Below the pieces are notes generated by a model. It ran no database searches, was not told where the DNA came from, and saw only the letters and a program-made list of their open reading frames with translations. Below, piece by piece: positions 1 through 8,323 of a DNA stretch of 64,000 bases (its first letter is position 1; every line of letters starts with the position of its first letter). Source of the stretch: Dongia deserti (lineage in GTDB: Bacteria > Pseudomonadota > Alphaproteobacteria > Dongiales > Dongiaceae); NCBI RefSeq assembly GCF_003574735.1, contig NZ_QORW01000004.1:306846-370845 (forward strand). Reading direction: 5' to 3'. A program made the position numbers and the translations under genes.

Positions 1-878
1 TCCTCGACCAGCCATTCCGCAACCTTGCGCGCCGCCGTGCTCCGACTCGCGCGCGGCTGCGCCAGGTAATAAGCCGTTTTGCCGATTGCCCGGTCCCGGA
101 ACAATGGCACCAACCTTCCGTCGTTCAACAATGGATCGATGATCGGCCGCCGCCCCATCCCGATCCCTACCCCATCGAGCACAGCTGGCACGACCAGCTC
201 CGCCGAGGTCAGCGTGATCATGTTGGATGTTCGTGGTGGCTGCAAGCCGTGCGCGCTGCACCACTCACTCCACTCATCAGGATGTAGCGCATTGGTAATT
301 ATGCGACTGCTCTTCAGCAGCTCTGCCGGGTCGCACGCGCCGTGCTTGCGCACAAACGCGGCGCTTGCGACGGGGAAATACAGCTCGGGCATCAATGGTC
401 GTACTTCGAGCTCGCGCCACTGACCCGCACCATAGCGAATCGCGAGGTCGATGTGCTCGCGTGCCAGATCGCACAGGCGATTCGTTGCCACCAGTTGCAG
501 ATCGACCGACGGGTGGCGCTGCTGCAGCTTCGCCATGCGCGGGATCAACCAGAAGGCTGCGATCGAGGTTGGCACGGTGATCGTGACTCGCTGCCGCTGC
601 GGTCCGGTCATCATGTCGGCGGTCGCCGTCTCGATCGTCGCCAAGGCGGGTTGGATCGCACGATGGAAGCGCGCGCCCGCCGCAGTCAGCCGCAGCTCGC
701 GCCCATGACGCTCGAACAGCGCAATGCCGAAGAACTCTTCCAGCCGCTTGATCTGGTGCGATACCGCGGATTCGGTGAGCCCCAGCTGTTTCGCGGCGGC
801 CCGCAGCCGCCCGGACTCCGAGGCTTCAGCAGCGGCAAAGAACGACTTCAAAGGCGCGAAGGGAGGGTAATTCACCAT
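1..878 (-). CDS. LysR-family transcriptional regulator (GcvA-like), 3' end outside window
   Basis: The minus-strand reading frame is open from an ATG at 878 to the window edge, giving 292 residues without a stop, so the C-terminus is missing. The N-terminus has the LysR winged helix-turn-helix (residues about 5-65), including TESAVSHQIKRLEEFFG and then LFERHGRELRLT. The effector-binding domain follows. The wording of the helix-turn-helix resembles the GcvA/AmpR group. The gene is divergent from the hydrolase at 980, and LysR proteins commonly regulate the divergent neighbour, so that hydrolase is the likely target. The ligand is unknown. Confidence 0.9.
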   Translation of the reverse strand, partial: MVNYPPFAPLKSFFAAAEASESGRLRAAAKQLGLTESAVSHQIKRLEEFFGIALFERHGRELRLTAAGARFHRAIQPALATIETATADMMTGPQRQRVTITVPTSIAAFWLIPRMAKLQQRHPSVDLQLVATNRLCDLAREHIDLAIRYGAGQWRELEVRPLMPELYFPVASAAFVRKHGACDPAELLKSSRIITNALHPDEWSEWCSAHGLQPPRTSNMITLTSAELVVPAVLDGVGIGMGRRPIIDPLLNDGRLVPLFRDRAIGKTAYYLAQPRASRSTAARKVAEWLVE

Positions 879-979
879 GCCGGCGGCATTTGAACTTTCT
901 TCAAGTATTGCCGCAAGAGAATTCGCTTATCATGGCCGCGTTCTGCGCTCATCCTTGCGGCATCACTCAAATTGAATTC

Positions 980-1810
980 ATGGTGATGCGAATGGCCAAA
1001 GCGAGCCGGTTCTTCCCGTCCAGCCAGGGGCGCATCCGTTACGACATCCATGGCGAAGGTGCGCCAGTCGTCCTGGTGCATGGGACACCGAGTTCCTCCT
1101 TTGTGTGGGAGAAGGTCTGGCCGCGCCTCGCATCCCGCTTGCAGGTCATCACATACGACCTCGCCGGCTACGGCGCATCGGACAAGTATGAGGACCAGGA
1201 TGTGCGATTGCGCGCGCAAGCGCATGTGCTGGCCGAGTTCGTCGCACATCTCGGCCTCGCGCGCCCGCACCTGGTCGGCCACGACTTCGGCGCCGCCACC
1301 GTGCTGGGCGCGCATCTTGTCGAGCGGGTGGGGGCGAGAAGCTTGACCGTCATAGACGGGGTGACACTCAATCCTTGGGGCACGCCCTATTCATTGCTGG
1401 TACGCGCCAATGTCGCCGTGTTCCGGGCCTTACCCGCTTATGTGCACGAGGCGATGCTGGCCGCGCACCTTCGTTCCGCAGTCAGCCGCGTGCTCGATGA
1501 GGCAGCATTGCTGGCGCTGCTCGGGCCTTGGACCGGCGAAGCAGGCCAAGCCGCGTACTACCGTCAGGTCGCGCAGTACGATCATGACTTCACCGGCCTA
1601 CTCGAAACGCTCTATCCGAGCATCACGGTCCCGACCCAGATCCTTTGGGGTGCCGAGGATCGCTGGCTTGCACCCGAGACCGCAAAGCGCCTGCAGTCTC
1701 TCATCCCGGATGCGCGGCTCTCGTACCTGCCCGACGCCGGCCACTTCGCCATGCTGGACACGCCCAACCTAGTAGCGGAAAAGATAGAGGCGTTCTTGGA
1801 GACGATATGA
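980..1810 (+). CDS. alpha/beta-fold hydrolase with Asp nucleophile (epoxide hydrolase/dehalogenase type)
   Basis: This is a 276-residue alpha/beta hydrolase. HGTPSSS is the oxyanion-hole HGxP motif. The nucleophile elbow is GHDFGA, with Asp102 where lipases and esterases have Ser; Asp at this place is typical of epoxide hydrolases and haloalkane or fluoroacetate dehalogenases. The acid is probably in WGAEDRWL and the catalytic His in DAGHFAMLD near the end. The frame is open further upstream (to 890), but homologues normally start close to the KASRFFPSSQGRIRY segment, so a start among the clustered ATGs at 980, 986 and 992 is preferred. The substrate cannot be told from sequence. Confidence 0.85.
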   Translation: MVMRMAKASRFFPSSQGRIRYDIHGEGAPVVLVHGTPSSSFVWEKVWPRLASRLQVITYDLAGYGASDKYEDQDVRLRAQAHVLAEFVAHLGLARPHLVGHDFGAATVLGAHLVERVGARSLTVIDGVTLNPWGTPYSLLVRANVAVFRALPAYVHEAMLAAHLRSAVSRVLDEAALLALLGPWTGEAGQAAYYRQVAQYDHDFTGLLETLYPSITVPTQILWGAEDRWLAPETAKRLQSLIPDARLSYLPDAGHFAMLDTPNLVAEKIEAFLETI

Positions 1811-1826
1811 CACTCCAAAGCGGAGC

Positions 1827-2606
1827 CTAGCTCGGCGTGACGCCCAACGTCTTCATCCACACCAGGCCCTCCTTCGTGCCCGCGCGCGGCAGGTATTCGC
1901 AGCCAACGACGCCGTCATAGCCGATGCGCTCCAGCGCATCGAATATGGCGCGGTAGTTGATCTCGCCTTCGTCCGGCTCGGCGCGCGAGGGGACGGCGGC
2001 GATCTGCACATGGCCGATCAGCGGCTTCAATTTTTCCAGCCGCGTGATGAGGTCGCCTTCCATGATCTGCAGATGGAACACGTCGAACAGCAGTTTCACG
2101 TTCGGCCGACCGACCTCGCCGATGATGTCGACCGCCTGCTGCGAGTTGGTGAGGAAGTAGCCCGGGGCGGAGCGCGCGTTGATCGGCTCGATCACCAGGG
2201 TCACATCTTTCTCGCGCGCCTTGTCGGCGCCACGGCGCAGGTTGTCGACGAAGGTGCCATGGGTGGTCGACGTCACCGGTACCTTGCCCGCCATGCAGTG
2301 GATCCGCGTCGCGCCGAGCGCTGAGACATAGAGCAGCGCCTGATCTAGCGCCGCCTGGAAATCCGCTTCCCGTCCCGGCACGGCACCCAGCCCGAAATCG
2401 CCGGCGTCGAGGTTCCCGGGCGCCGTGTTCACCATCACCAGCTTGAGCCCGTTGCGCTCCAGGCGATCGCGCAGCGCCTCGACCGCATTGTCGTACGGCC
2501 AATGGCACTCGACCAGCTTGAACCCTGACTCGGCCGCCGCGACAAAGCGGTCGAGGAATGGCAGTTCCTTGAACAGGAAGGAGATGTTTGCGGCAAAGCG
2601 GAGCAT
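1827..2606 (-). CDS. hyi: hydroxypyruvate isomerase / 2-oxo-tetronate isomerase family (TIM barrel)
   Basis: This 259-residue protein belongs to the AP-endonuclease-like sugar isomerase family. It begins with MLRFAANISFLFKELPF, the usual Hyi start, and carries metal-site segments IEPINARSAPGYFL, LLFDVFHLQ and the terminal GCEYLP. Family members interconvert hydroxypyruvate and tartronate semialdehyde, or 2-oxo-tetronates. The frame stays open to 2993 but that extension lies inside marR and is rejected. The gene starts 32 bp after the marR stop and is probably cotranscribed with it. Exact substrate is uncertain. Confidence 0.85.
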   Translation of the reverse strand: MLRFAANISFLFKELPFLDRFVAAAESGFKLVECHWPYDNAVEALRDRLERNGLKLVMVNTAPGNLDAGDFGLGAVPGREADFQAALDQALLYVSALGATRIHCMAGKVPVTSTTHGTFVDNLRRGADKAREKDVTLVIEPINARSAPGYFLTNSQQAVDIIGEVGRPNVKLLFDVFHLQIMEGDLITRLEKLKPLIGHVQIAAVPSRAEPDEGEINYRAIFDALERIGYDGVVGCEYLPRAGTKEGLVWMKTLGVTPS

Positions 2607-2638
2607 GCTCCCTGCATACAAGCAGCGCCGCCGCTTGG

Positions 2639-3124
2639 CTAGGCAGCTTCGCCTTCGACCGCAATCAACAACTTGCGCAGGATGGCGGACAGGGTCTCGC
2701 GCTCGTCTATGGTGAGGACGGCATTCAGGGCGCGATGCCGCGCCATTCGCTGGTCGAGCGCCCGGTCGATGATGGTGCGGCCTTTCTCGGTGATGGTGAC
2801 GCGCCGCGCCCGCCTGTCTTCGCTGTCGATCTCGCGGCGGACCAGCCCCTCTTCTTCCAACCGGTCGAGGACCGCGGTCATGGCGCCCGTGGTCAGGATC
2901 GCCGCCCGCGCCAATTCGGTCGCGCGCATCGGGAGGGGATCGCGTCGGCGCAAGGCGGCCAGCACCTGAAACTCGCCCGGCTTCACCGCGCAATTCGCGG
3001 CGAAGTCCCGCTCCAGATGAGCCGCCAGCCGCATGACCCGCAGGAGACCGGCCGTGTCCCCCAGATGGATGCCCGGCCTGGTCCTTGGAGCTTCGATCTC
3101 GAACCGGTCGATGAAATCCTGCAT
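2639..3124 (-). CDS. MarR-family transcriptional regulator
   Basis: A 161-residue winged-helix protein. The helix-turn-helix and wing are clear: MRATELARAAILTTGAMTAV, then LDRLEEEGLVRREIDSEDRRARRVTITEKG, the MarR wing with the conserved DxRR. It is the first gene of a two-gene unit with the isomerase. A good sigma70-type promoter and a 14-base perfect palindrome lie just upstream, so autorepression is likely. The effector is unknown. Confidence 0.9.
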   Translation of the reverse strand: MQDFIDRFEIEAPRTRPGIHLGDTAGLLRVMRLAAHLERDFAANCAVKPGEFQVLAALRRRDPLPMRATELARAAILTTGAMTAVLDRLEEEGLVRREIDSEDRRARRVTITEKGRTIIDRALDQRMARHRALNAVLTIDERETLSAILRKLLIAVEGEAA

Positions 3125-3134
3125 CAGATCAGTC

Positions 3135-3148
3135 TCTTAATATTAAGA
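3135..3148. promoter_or_regulatory. palindromic operator upstream of marR
   Basis: TCTTAATATTAAGA is a perfect 14-base palindrome, 10 bp upstream of the marR ATG and directly downstream of the predicted -10 box. MarR proteins bind such short AT-rich palindromes and repress by blocking polymerase. Binding by this particular MarR is an inference. Confidence 0.6.
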
Positions 3149-3149
3149 T

Positions 3150-3178
3150 ATCATACATCAAAGTATTCTGCTCGACAA
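3150..3178 (-). promoter_or_regulatory. sigma70-like promoter for marR-hyi
   Basis: Reading on the minus strand, TTGTCG (3178-3173) is followed by a 17-base spacer and TATGAT (3155-3150). Both hexamers are near consensus, and the palindrome at 3135-3148 would cover the transcription start. Confidence 0.5.
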
Positions 3179-3270
3179 CCTTTGGCAATTTCCCCTGTCG
3201 CGACCTGCCTCCAGGAGTAGTATTGGCGCCGCCATCTGCAAGCGATGCGCGTTGGGGAAGGAGGGGCACC

Positions 3271-3639
3271 ATGTCGACCGCCGTACTTGGACCGGCCTTT
3301 CGGGCGATCCAGCAGGCGTTGAAGACTGCCGCGGACGCCGTCCGACGGGAAGTCGACAAGCTGATCCGCAAAATCAGCAAGAGGCTCAGGGGCAATAGGA
3401 AGACCCAATTCGACAACGATACTTCGAAAGACCGCAAGACGCGCGGACGGTTGCGCGGCGCGACCAGGACGCTGGGCAAGATCGTCGGCGACATCGAGGA
3501 TGCGGGCGAGATGGTGAGCAAGGAGCTGACCGACCTCGAAGCTCTGCTCTGGGCCCTCATCGACATGCTGCGTGCGCTGGAATCGCTCGAGGACGCGGAG
3601 AAGCACTTCGACGAGATGGCGAAGGCCTACGGCGGCTAG
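3271..3639 (+). CDS. hypothetical helical protein
   Basis: A 122-residue protein of unknown function. The ATG at 3271 is chosen because GGAAGGAGGGG lies just upstream as a strong ribosome-binding site. The sequence is charged and largely alpha-helical, with a basic stretch (RREVDKLIRKISKRLRGNRK) and an acidic leucine-rich C-terminal half, but no recognisable motif or membrane segment. It is convergent with the LysR gene at 3689. Confidence 0.6.
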   Translation: MSTAVLGPAFRAIQQALKTAADAVRREVDKLIRKISKRLRGNRKTQFDNDTSKDRKTRGRLRGATRTLGKIVGDIEDAGEMVSKELTDLEALLWALIDMLRALESLEDAEKHFDEMAKAYGG

Positions 3640-3688
3640 GCGAGCCCCTCGCCTCCGCCGCGCTACGGTGAGACACACCGGCGCTGAT

Positions 3689-4636
3689 TCAGCCGCGGCG
3701 TCGGCGCTTGGCCGGATCGCGCTCGCCTTTGCCCACCCTTTTTCGGATGCGCTGCGGGGCCGGAGTAGGACGGTCGACAATGCCGCCTGCCCGCTCCCGC
3801 ATCCGCTTAACCAGAAAATTCTCGAGCGCCTGCACCATCTCTGTCCGATTGCGGGGACTCGTTATCAGGCAGATTCGCAGAACCGGGAGATCAGGGAATC
3901 CATCGGCGCGAGTCAGGGCGCGCATGGCGGTGGTCATGCTGCTCCGTGCCATCACGCTGACGGCGAGGCCGGAGGCAACCGCACCCCGAATGGCTGCCAT
4001 GCTGGTCGAGGTGTAGGCGATGCGAAACGAGCGCCCATGCTCCACCAGCCGGTCAATCGCCCACCGCCGATACGTGTCGTCCTCCGGGCGGAAGGCCACC
4101 GGCAATGGATCAACACCGTGAACATCGCCGTTGGCGCTGCTAACCCAGTGGCAAGGTTCCTGATGCACGACCGGCCCCGTCACTGGGCCTTGTCCCTCCG
4201 TGACGAGGGCCAGATCATAAGCGCCCTCCGCCATGTTCCGGATGATCTCGCGCGAGGGCTCGCAGGTTATGTTGACTGACGCGTTCGGATGGACGGTGGC
4301 GATGTCTCGCAGCACGGGCGGCAGTAGCCCCAGCGCGTAATCGTCCGGGATAGCGAGCGAGATCTCGTACGGCACATCAGGCCGATCGAGGGCTGCGAGG
4401 GCGGCCTGCTGAGCATTGAGGATGAGCCGGGCGTGGCGGCGCAGTACCTCGCCCTGCGGGGTCAGCGCCACCTCATGCGCGGAACGGTGGAACAGGCTGC
4501 ACCCGAGCTGCTCCTCCAGGCGCCGCATTTGCATGCTCACCGCCGATTGGGTGCGCCCGACCACGGCACCAGCGGCGGTGAAGCCGCCTGCGTCGCAGAT
4601 CGCCAGGAAAGTGCGGAGAAGGTCTGGCTCCAGCAT
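3689..4636 (-). CDS. LysR-family transcriptional regulator
   Basis: A 315-residue LysR regulator. The N-terminal helix-turn-helix contains AAGAVVGRTQSAVSMQMRRL and LFHRSAHEVALTPQGE. A periplasmic-binding-protein-like effector domain follows, and the last about 30 residues are very basic (RKRVGKGERDPAKRRRR), an unusual tail. The ATG at 4636 is preferred to an in-frame TTG six bases further out. It is divergent from the GNAT gene at 4738. Confidence 0.9.
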   Translation of the reverse strand: MLEPDLLRTFLAICDAGGFTAAGAVVGRTQSAVSMQMRRLEEQLGCSLFHRSAHEVALTPQGEVLRRHARLILNAQQAALAALDRPDVPYEISLAIPDDYALGLLPPVLRDIATVHPNASVNITCEPSREIIRNMAEGAYDLALVTEGQGPVTGPVVHQEPCHWVSSANGDVHGVDPLPVAFRPEDDTYRRWAIDRLVEHGRSFRIAYTSTSMAAIRGAVASGLAVSVMARSSMTTAMRALTRADGFPDLPVLRICLITSPRNRTEMVQALENFLVKRMRERAGGIVDRPTPAPQRIRKRVGKGERDPAKRRRRG

Positions 4637-4664
4637 GATCAATATTATTGATTCAATGGATCAT
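4635..4664. promoter_or_regulatory. LysR-type inverted repeat between lysR and GNAT gene
   Basis: ATGATC (4635-4640) and GATCAT (4659-4664) flank ATTGATTCAAT (4647-4657), itself a perfect 5-1-5 palindrome with the T-N11-A character of LysR boxes. The left arm overlaps the lysR start codon. It is a plausible autoregulatory site; binding is inferred. Confidence 0.4.
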
Positions 4665-4737
4665 ATAAATTCGTTTCAGTGATGTAAAGCGGCTGCGTAT
4701 ATCCGCTGCCCCAGAGCCCAAACGACGTGAGACGCAC

Positions 4738-5307
4738 ATGAACCAGATCGAGATTCGCCTGGCGGAAAGCGCCGATATCCCTGCCCTGCGCGAGCTCCAG
4801 GAACGATCCATGCGCATGCTGGGCCGCCTCCGGTATTCTGCAACCCAAATCGAGGCCTACATCGCGCGCATCGGCACGATGGATGACTATCTGGTCCACG
4901 ATCGCACTTATCTGCTGGCCGAAGCGGATGGCGAGATCGTCGGCTGCGGCGGATGGACCACGCGTCTGCCGGGCTATGCGCGCCACACTAAGGATAACGT
5001 GCACTCGCCGGATCCGAGCCGCGCGACGGTTCGCAGCGTGTTCGTGGAGCCGCTCGCCGCGCGCCAGGGCATCGGTCGCGGGATCATGAGCGCGGTCGAG
5101 AACGCCCTGCGCGCCGCAGGCTTGCGCACTGCCGAACTAGGCGCCACAGAGAACAGCCGCGGGTTCTACCGGAGCGTTGGATACCAGGTCCTGGACCCAT
5201 TCCATGTGGATCTCGGCGACCGCATCAGCATGCCCCTCACGCGGATGCGCAAGGCGCTCGCGCCAGCCAACTCCGATGAATCTGGACCATCATTGAGGTC
5301 GGCCTGA
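4738..5307 (+). CDS. GNAT-family N-acetyltransferase
   Basis: A 189-residue acetyltransferase. SVFVEPLAARQGIGRGIMSA contains motif A with the acetyl-CoA pyrophosphate loop (R/Q-x-x-G-x-G), followed by the AELGATENSRGFYRSVGY segment of motif B. The substrate is unknown. It ends about 50 bp before the first sugar kinase but nothing else ties it to that operon. Confidence 0.85.
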   Translation: MNQIEIRLAESADIPALRELQERSMRMLGRLRYSATQIEAYIARIGTMDDYLVHDRTYLLAEADGEIVGCGGWTTRLPGYARHTKDNVHSPDPSRATVRSVFVEPLAARQGIGRGIMSAVENALRAAGLRTAELGATENSRGFYRSVGYQVLDPFHVDLGDRISMPLTRMRKALAPANSDESGPSLRSA

Positions 5308-5357
5308 CGGCGCGTTGCCTCTCGCCATCCTTGCCCGGTTTGAGCAAGGATGGCGGC

Positions 5358-6743
5358 ATGGATGCGATCGCGATTCTCGACGTGGGGAAGACCAACGTCA
5401 AAGTGACGCTGGTGGCCGACGGCGGCATCATCGAACAGCGCCGGCGCCACAACGAGCCGCATCCCGCGCCGCCGTACCTTCACCTTGCCAACGACCGGAT
5501 CTGGGACTGGGCGCTTGATCAGCTCACGGCGCTGTCGCGCCAGTTCACCATCACCGACATCGTGCCGGTCGCCCACGGCGCCAGCGTCGCGGCGATTGAT
5601 GGCGGCGGTCTCGTCCTGCCGATGCTGGACTACGAGCAGGACATCTCCGATTTCGACGCTGAATACGAACAGCTTGCGCGCGACTTTGCCGAGACGGCCT
5701 GTCCGCGCCTGCCCTGCGGCCACAACACGGGGCGGCAGCTCTTCTGGCTGCAGCGCAAATTCTCCGAAGCCTTCGCGCGCACCAAGGCCATCGTCGGCTA
5801 TTCGCAATATTGGGCTTTCCTGCTGAGTGGTGTCGCGGCCAGTGAACTCACGGCGCTTGGCTGTCACACGGATCTGTGGCGCCCGCGTGTTGCGGACTAT
5901 TCGCGGCTGGTGGACACGACGGGCTGGCGCCGGCTGATGCCGCCGCTCCGCAAGGCAAGCGACGTGCTGGGTCCAATCCGGCCGGAGATCGCGGCGCGCA
6001 CGGGCCTCTCGCCTCAGTGCCGGGTGCGCTGTGGCATCCACGACAGCAACGCCACCTTCCTGCGCTGGCGCTCGCTGTTGCAGGAACCCTTCACGGTCGC
6101 CTCGACCGGCACCTGGATCATCCTGCTGGCGGCCGGCGGCAATCTGCCTGCGGCGGGCGAGCATCTCGACTGCCTGGGCAACGTCGATGCGCTCGGCAAC
6201 TTGGTGGCGAGCGCGCGCTTCCTGGGCGGCCGCGAGCTGGAGCGCATCGCCGGCGAACACCGCGCCGTCGGTGGATCAGCTGAAGACAAGCTCACGCGGC
6301 TGCTGGCCGTGCCCTGCTACGCTCTGCCGGCGTTCTCGGACCAGGGTGGCCCGTTCGCCGGCCGGAAGGGCCGCATCGTCGATGAGCACGGCAATGATGC
6401 TGCGGCATCCGATCCATCCACCTTGGGCGCGGTCTATTGCGCCTTGATGACCGACCTGATGCTGGATGTCCTGACCGCGCGTGGGCCGATCATCCTCGAC
6501 GGGCCATTCGCTACGAATAATGTCTACATCGCCGCCCTCGCCGCCTTGCGCCCGGAGAGTCCGGTTCTGCCCAGCGCAGAGACCCAAGGCACCAGCCTCG
6601 GCGCCGCCTTGCTGGCCGATCCGAATTGGCCGGCCTCGCTGCCTGTGGCGGCGCTGCGCCCGGCAGTCGACATTACCGCCTACCGGACCAGATGGCGCAT
6701 GCTCTCCGGCGCCGATCGCGTGCGCGCGGAAGTCGGCTTGTAA
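5358..6743 (+). CDS. FGGY-family carbohydrate kinase (fuculokinase/rhamnulokinase-like)
   Basis: A 461-residue sugar kinase of the FGGY/actin-ATPase fold. The N-terminal phosphate loop is DVGKTNVKVTL; GIHDSNATFL carries the probable catalytic Asp of the C-terminal domain, followed by a GTW adenosine loop. ALGCHTDLW resembles the HTDLW stretch of rhamnulokinases. The ATG at 5358 puts the loop at the usual place. It heads a probable operon with the second kinase (87 bp later) and the E1/E2 genes. The sugar is not identified; L-fuculose, L-rhamnulose or another ketose are candidates. Confidence 0.85.
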   Translation: MDAIAILDVGKTNVKVTLVADGGIIEQRRRHNEPHPAPPYLHLANDRIWDWALDQLTALSRQFTITDIVPVAHGASVAAIDGGGLVLPMLDYEQDISDFDAEYEQLARDFAETACPRLPCGHNTGRQLFWLQRKFSEAFARTKAIVGYSQYWAFLLSGVAASELTALGCHTDLWRPRVADYSRLVDTTGWRRLMPPLRKASDVLGPIRPEIAARTGLSPQCRVRCGIHDSNATFLRWRSLLQEPFTVASTGTWIILLAAGGNLPAAGEHLDCLGNVDALGNLVASARFLGGRELERIAGEHRAVGGSAEDKLTRLLAVPCYALPAFSDQGGPFAGRKGRIVDEHGNDAAASDPSTLGAVYCALMTDLMLDVLTARGPIILDGPFATNNVYIAALAALRPESPVLPSAETQGTSLGAALLADPNWPASLPVAALRPAVDITAYRTRWRMLSGADRVRAEVGL

Positions 6744-6829
6744 ACGCGTTTTAATGCTGCCCTGCTCGAGCCTTGCCACGGGCCGCTGAAACCAGCCACA
6801 TTCGCCTCGACAAAACACGAGGGGAGGAC

Positions 6830-8323
6830 ATGGCCTATCTGATCGGCGTTGATGGCGGGACGGAGAGCATCCGGGCGATCGTCTTCGATCTGGAAGGGCG
6901 GCCGAAAGGCGCGCACGCCAGCGCCTACCCGACGCAATTCCCCAAGCCGAGTTGGGCGGAGCAGAACCCGGAGGATTGGTGGCGCGGCATGGGCGAAGCG
7001 GTGCGCGGCGCGGTGAGCGCCGCCGGCATCTCTGCCAAAGATGTGCTCGCGTTGTGCGTCGATACCACCTGCTGCTCCGTCGTCGCGGTGGACGCGGACG
7101 GCACGCCACTGCGACCCGCCATGATCTGGATGGATGTCCGCTCCGCGGCCGAGGCTGCCGACGTCGCGGCGAGCGGCGATCCCGCCTTGCGCATCAACAG
7201 CGATGGCAGCGGCCCGGTCTCCGCCGAGTGGATGGTACCGAAATCGCTGTGGATGAAGCGCAACCAGCCGGAGCTGTTCCAGCGCGCCGCGCATATCTGC
7301 GAATATCAGGACTACATCAACTGGCGCCTGACCGGCCGCTGGGTGGCATCCCTCAACAACATGTCGGTGCGCTGGCACTACCAGAGCCGTGAAGGCGGAT
7401 TGCCGCTCTCGCTGTTGGAGGCGCTGGAGCTCGAAGAACTGGAACAGAAGTGGCCGCCGGTAGTCGTGCGCCCCGGCGACGTGATCGACACGCTCGCCAA
7501 AGCCGCAGCGGATCACCTCGGCCTCAAGGCCGGTACCCCGGTGGTGCAAGGCGGTGCCGACGCCTTCATCGGCGTCATCGGCCTCGGCGTGACCGAGCCG
7601 GGCGAGATGGCGCTGATCACAGGCTCCTCGCACCTGCATCTCGGCATCGCAGCCAAGCCGGTGCACGGGCCTGGCATCTGGGGCACCTATATGGACGCCG
7701 TCTATCCCGATAAGCCGGTGATCGAAGGCGGCCAGACGTCGACTGGCTCTGTCATCGCTTGGTTCAAGCGCCACTTCGCGCCTAGCACGAGCTTCGATGC
7801 ACTCAATGAAGAGGCGGCCAAGATCGAGCCCGGCTGTGAGGGGCTGCTGGTGCTGGATCATTTCCAGGGCAACCGCACACCCTACACCGATGCCTTGTCG
7901 CGTGGAGCGATCACGGGTCTCACGCTGAAGCACACACCGGCGCACGTGTATCGCGCGATCATCGAGGGCATCTGCCTCGGCACCAAGTTGATCGTCGAGA
8001 ATTTCGGCGCGGCGTTCACGCCCAAGCGCATCGTGGTGGCGGGCGGGGCGACCCACTCGCCGCTTTGGCTGCAGATCCATGCCGACACGATCGGCGCACC
8101 CTTGGAACTCACTGAAGTGTCCGATGCCCCTGCCCTCGGCTGCGCCATCCTCGCCGCTCACGGGGCCGGCCGCTTCCGCACCATCGAGGAAGGCGCGAAG
8201 GCCATGGTGCGCACAGCCCGTACCATTGAGCCGAACACCGCCAATACCAGACGCTACGACTCGTTCTATTCCCGGTATCGCGAGCTCTATGCCGCGCTGA
8301 AAAAGGTCCGTGAAACAACATGA
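6830..8323 (+). CDS. FGGY-family carbohydrate kinase (ribulokinase-like)
   Basis: A 497-residue FGGY kinase. It starts MAYLIGVDGGTESIRAIVFD, with the first phosphate loop DGGTES, and GGADAFIGVIG is the second domain's catalytic segment. The adenosine-binding GGATHSPLWLQIHAD region and the terminal TEVSDAPALGCAILAA follow. The ATG at 6830 has GGGGAGGAC directly upstream, so the longer frame from 6773 is rejected. The stop overlaps the next gene's start (ATGA), so translation is coupled to E1 alpha. The substrate is unknown; the CVDTTCCSVV segment is AraB-like. Confidence 0.88.
   Translation: MAYLIGVDGGTESIRAIVFDLEGRPKGAHASAYPTQFPKPSWAEQNPEDWWRGMGEAVRGAVSAAGISAKDVLALCVDTTCCSVVAVDADGTPLRPAMIWMDVRSAAEAADVAASGDPALRINSDGSGPVSAEWMVPKSLWMKRNQPELFQRAAHICEYQDYINWRLTGRWVASLNNMSVRWHYQSREGGLPLSLLEALELEELEQKWPPVVVRPGDVIDTLAKAAADHLGLKAGTPVVQGGADAFIGVIGLGVTEPGEMALITGSSHLHLGIAAKPVHGPGIWGTYMDAVYPDKPVIEGGQTSTGSVIAWFKRHFAPSTSFDALNEEAAKIEPGCEGLLVLDHFQGNRTPYTDALSRGAITGLTLKHTPAHVYRAIIEGICLGTKLIVENFGAAFTPKRIVVAGGATHSPLWLQIHADTIGAPLELTEVSDAPALGCAILAAHGAGRFRTIEEGAKAMVRTARTIEPNTANTRRYDSFYSRYRELYAALKKVRETT

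Noticed and set aside
2607..2993. N-terminal extension of the hydroxypyruvate isomerase frame
   Set aside because: It lies inside marR in another frame, is very Arg-rich, and family members start at MLRFAAN.
6680..8161. 493-residue minus-strand frame opposite the second kinase
   Set aside because: Antisense shadow; the FGGY kinase on the plus strand has all motifs.
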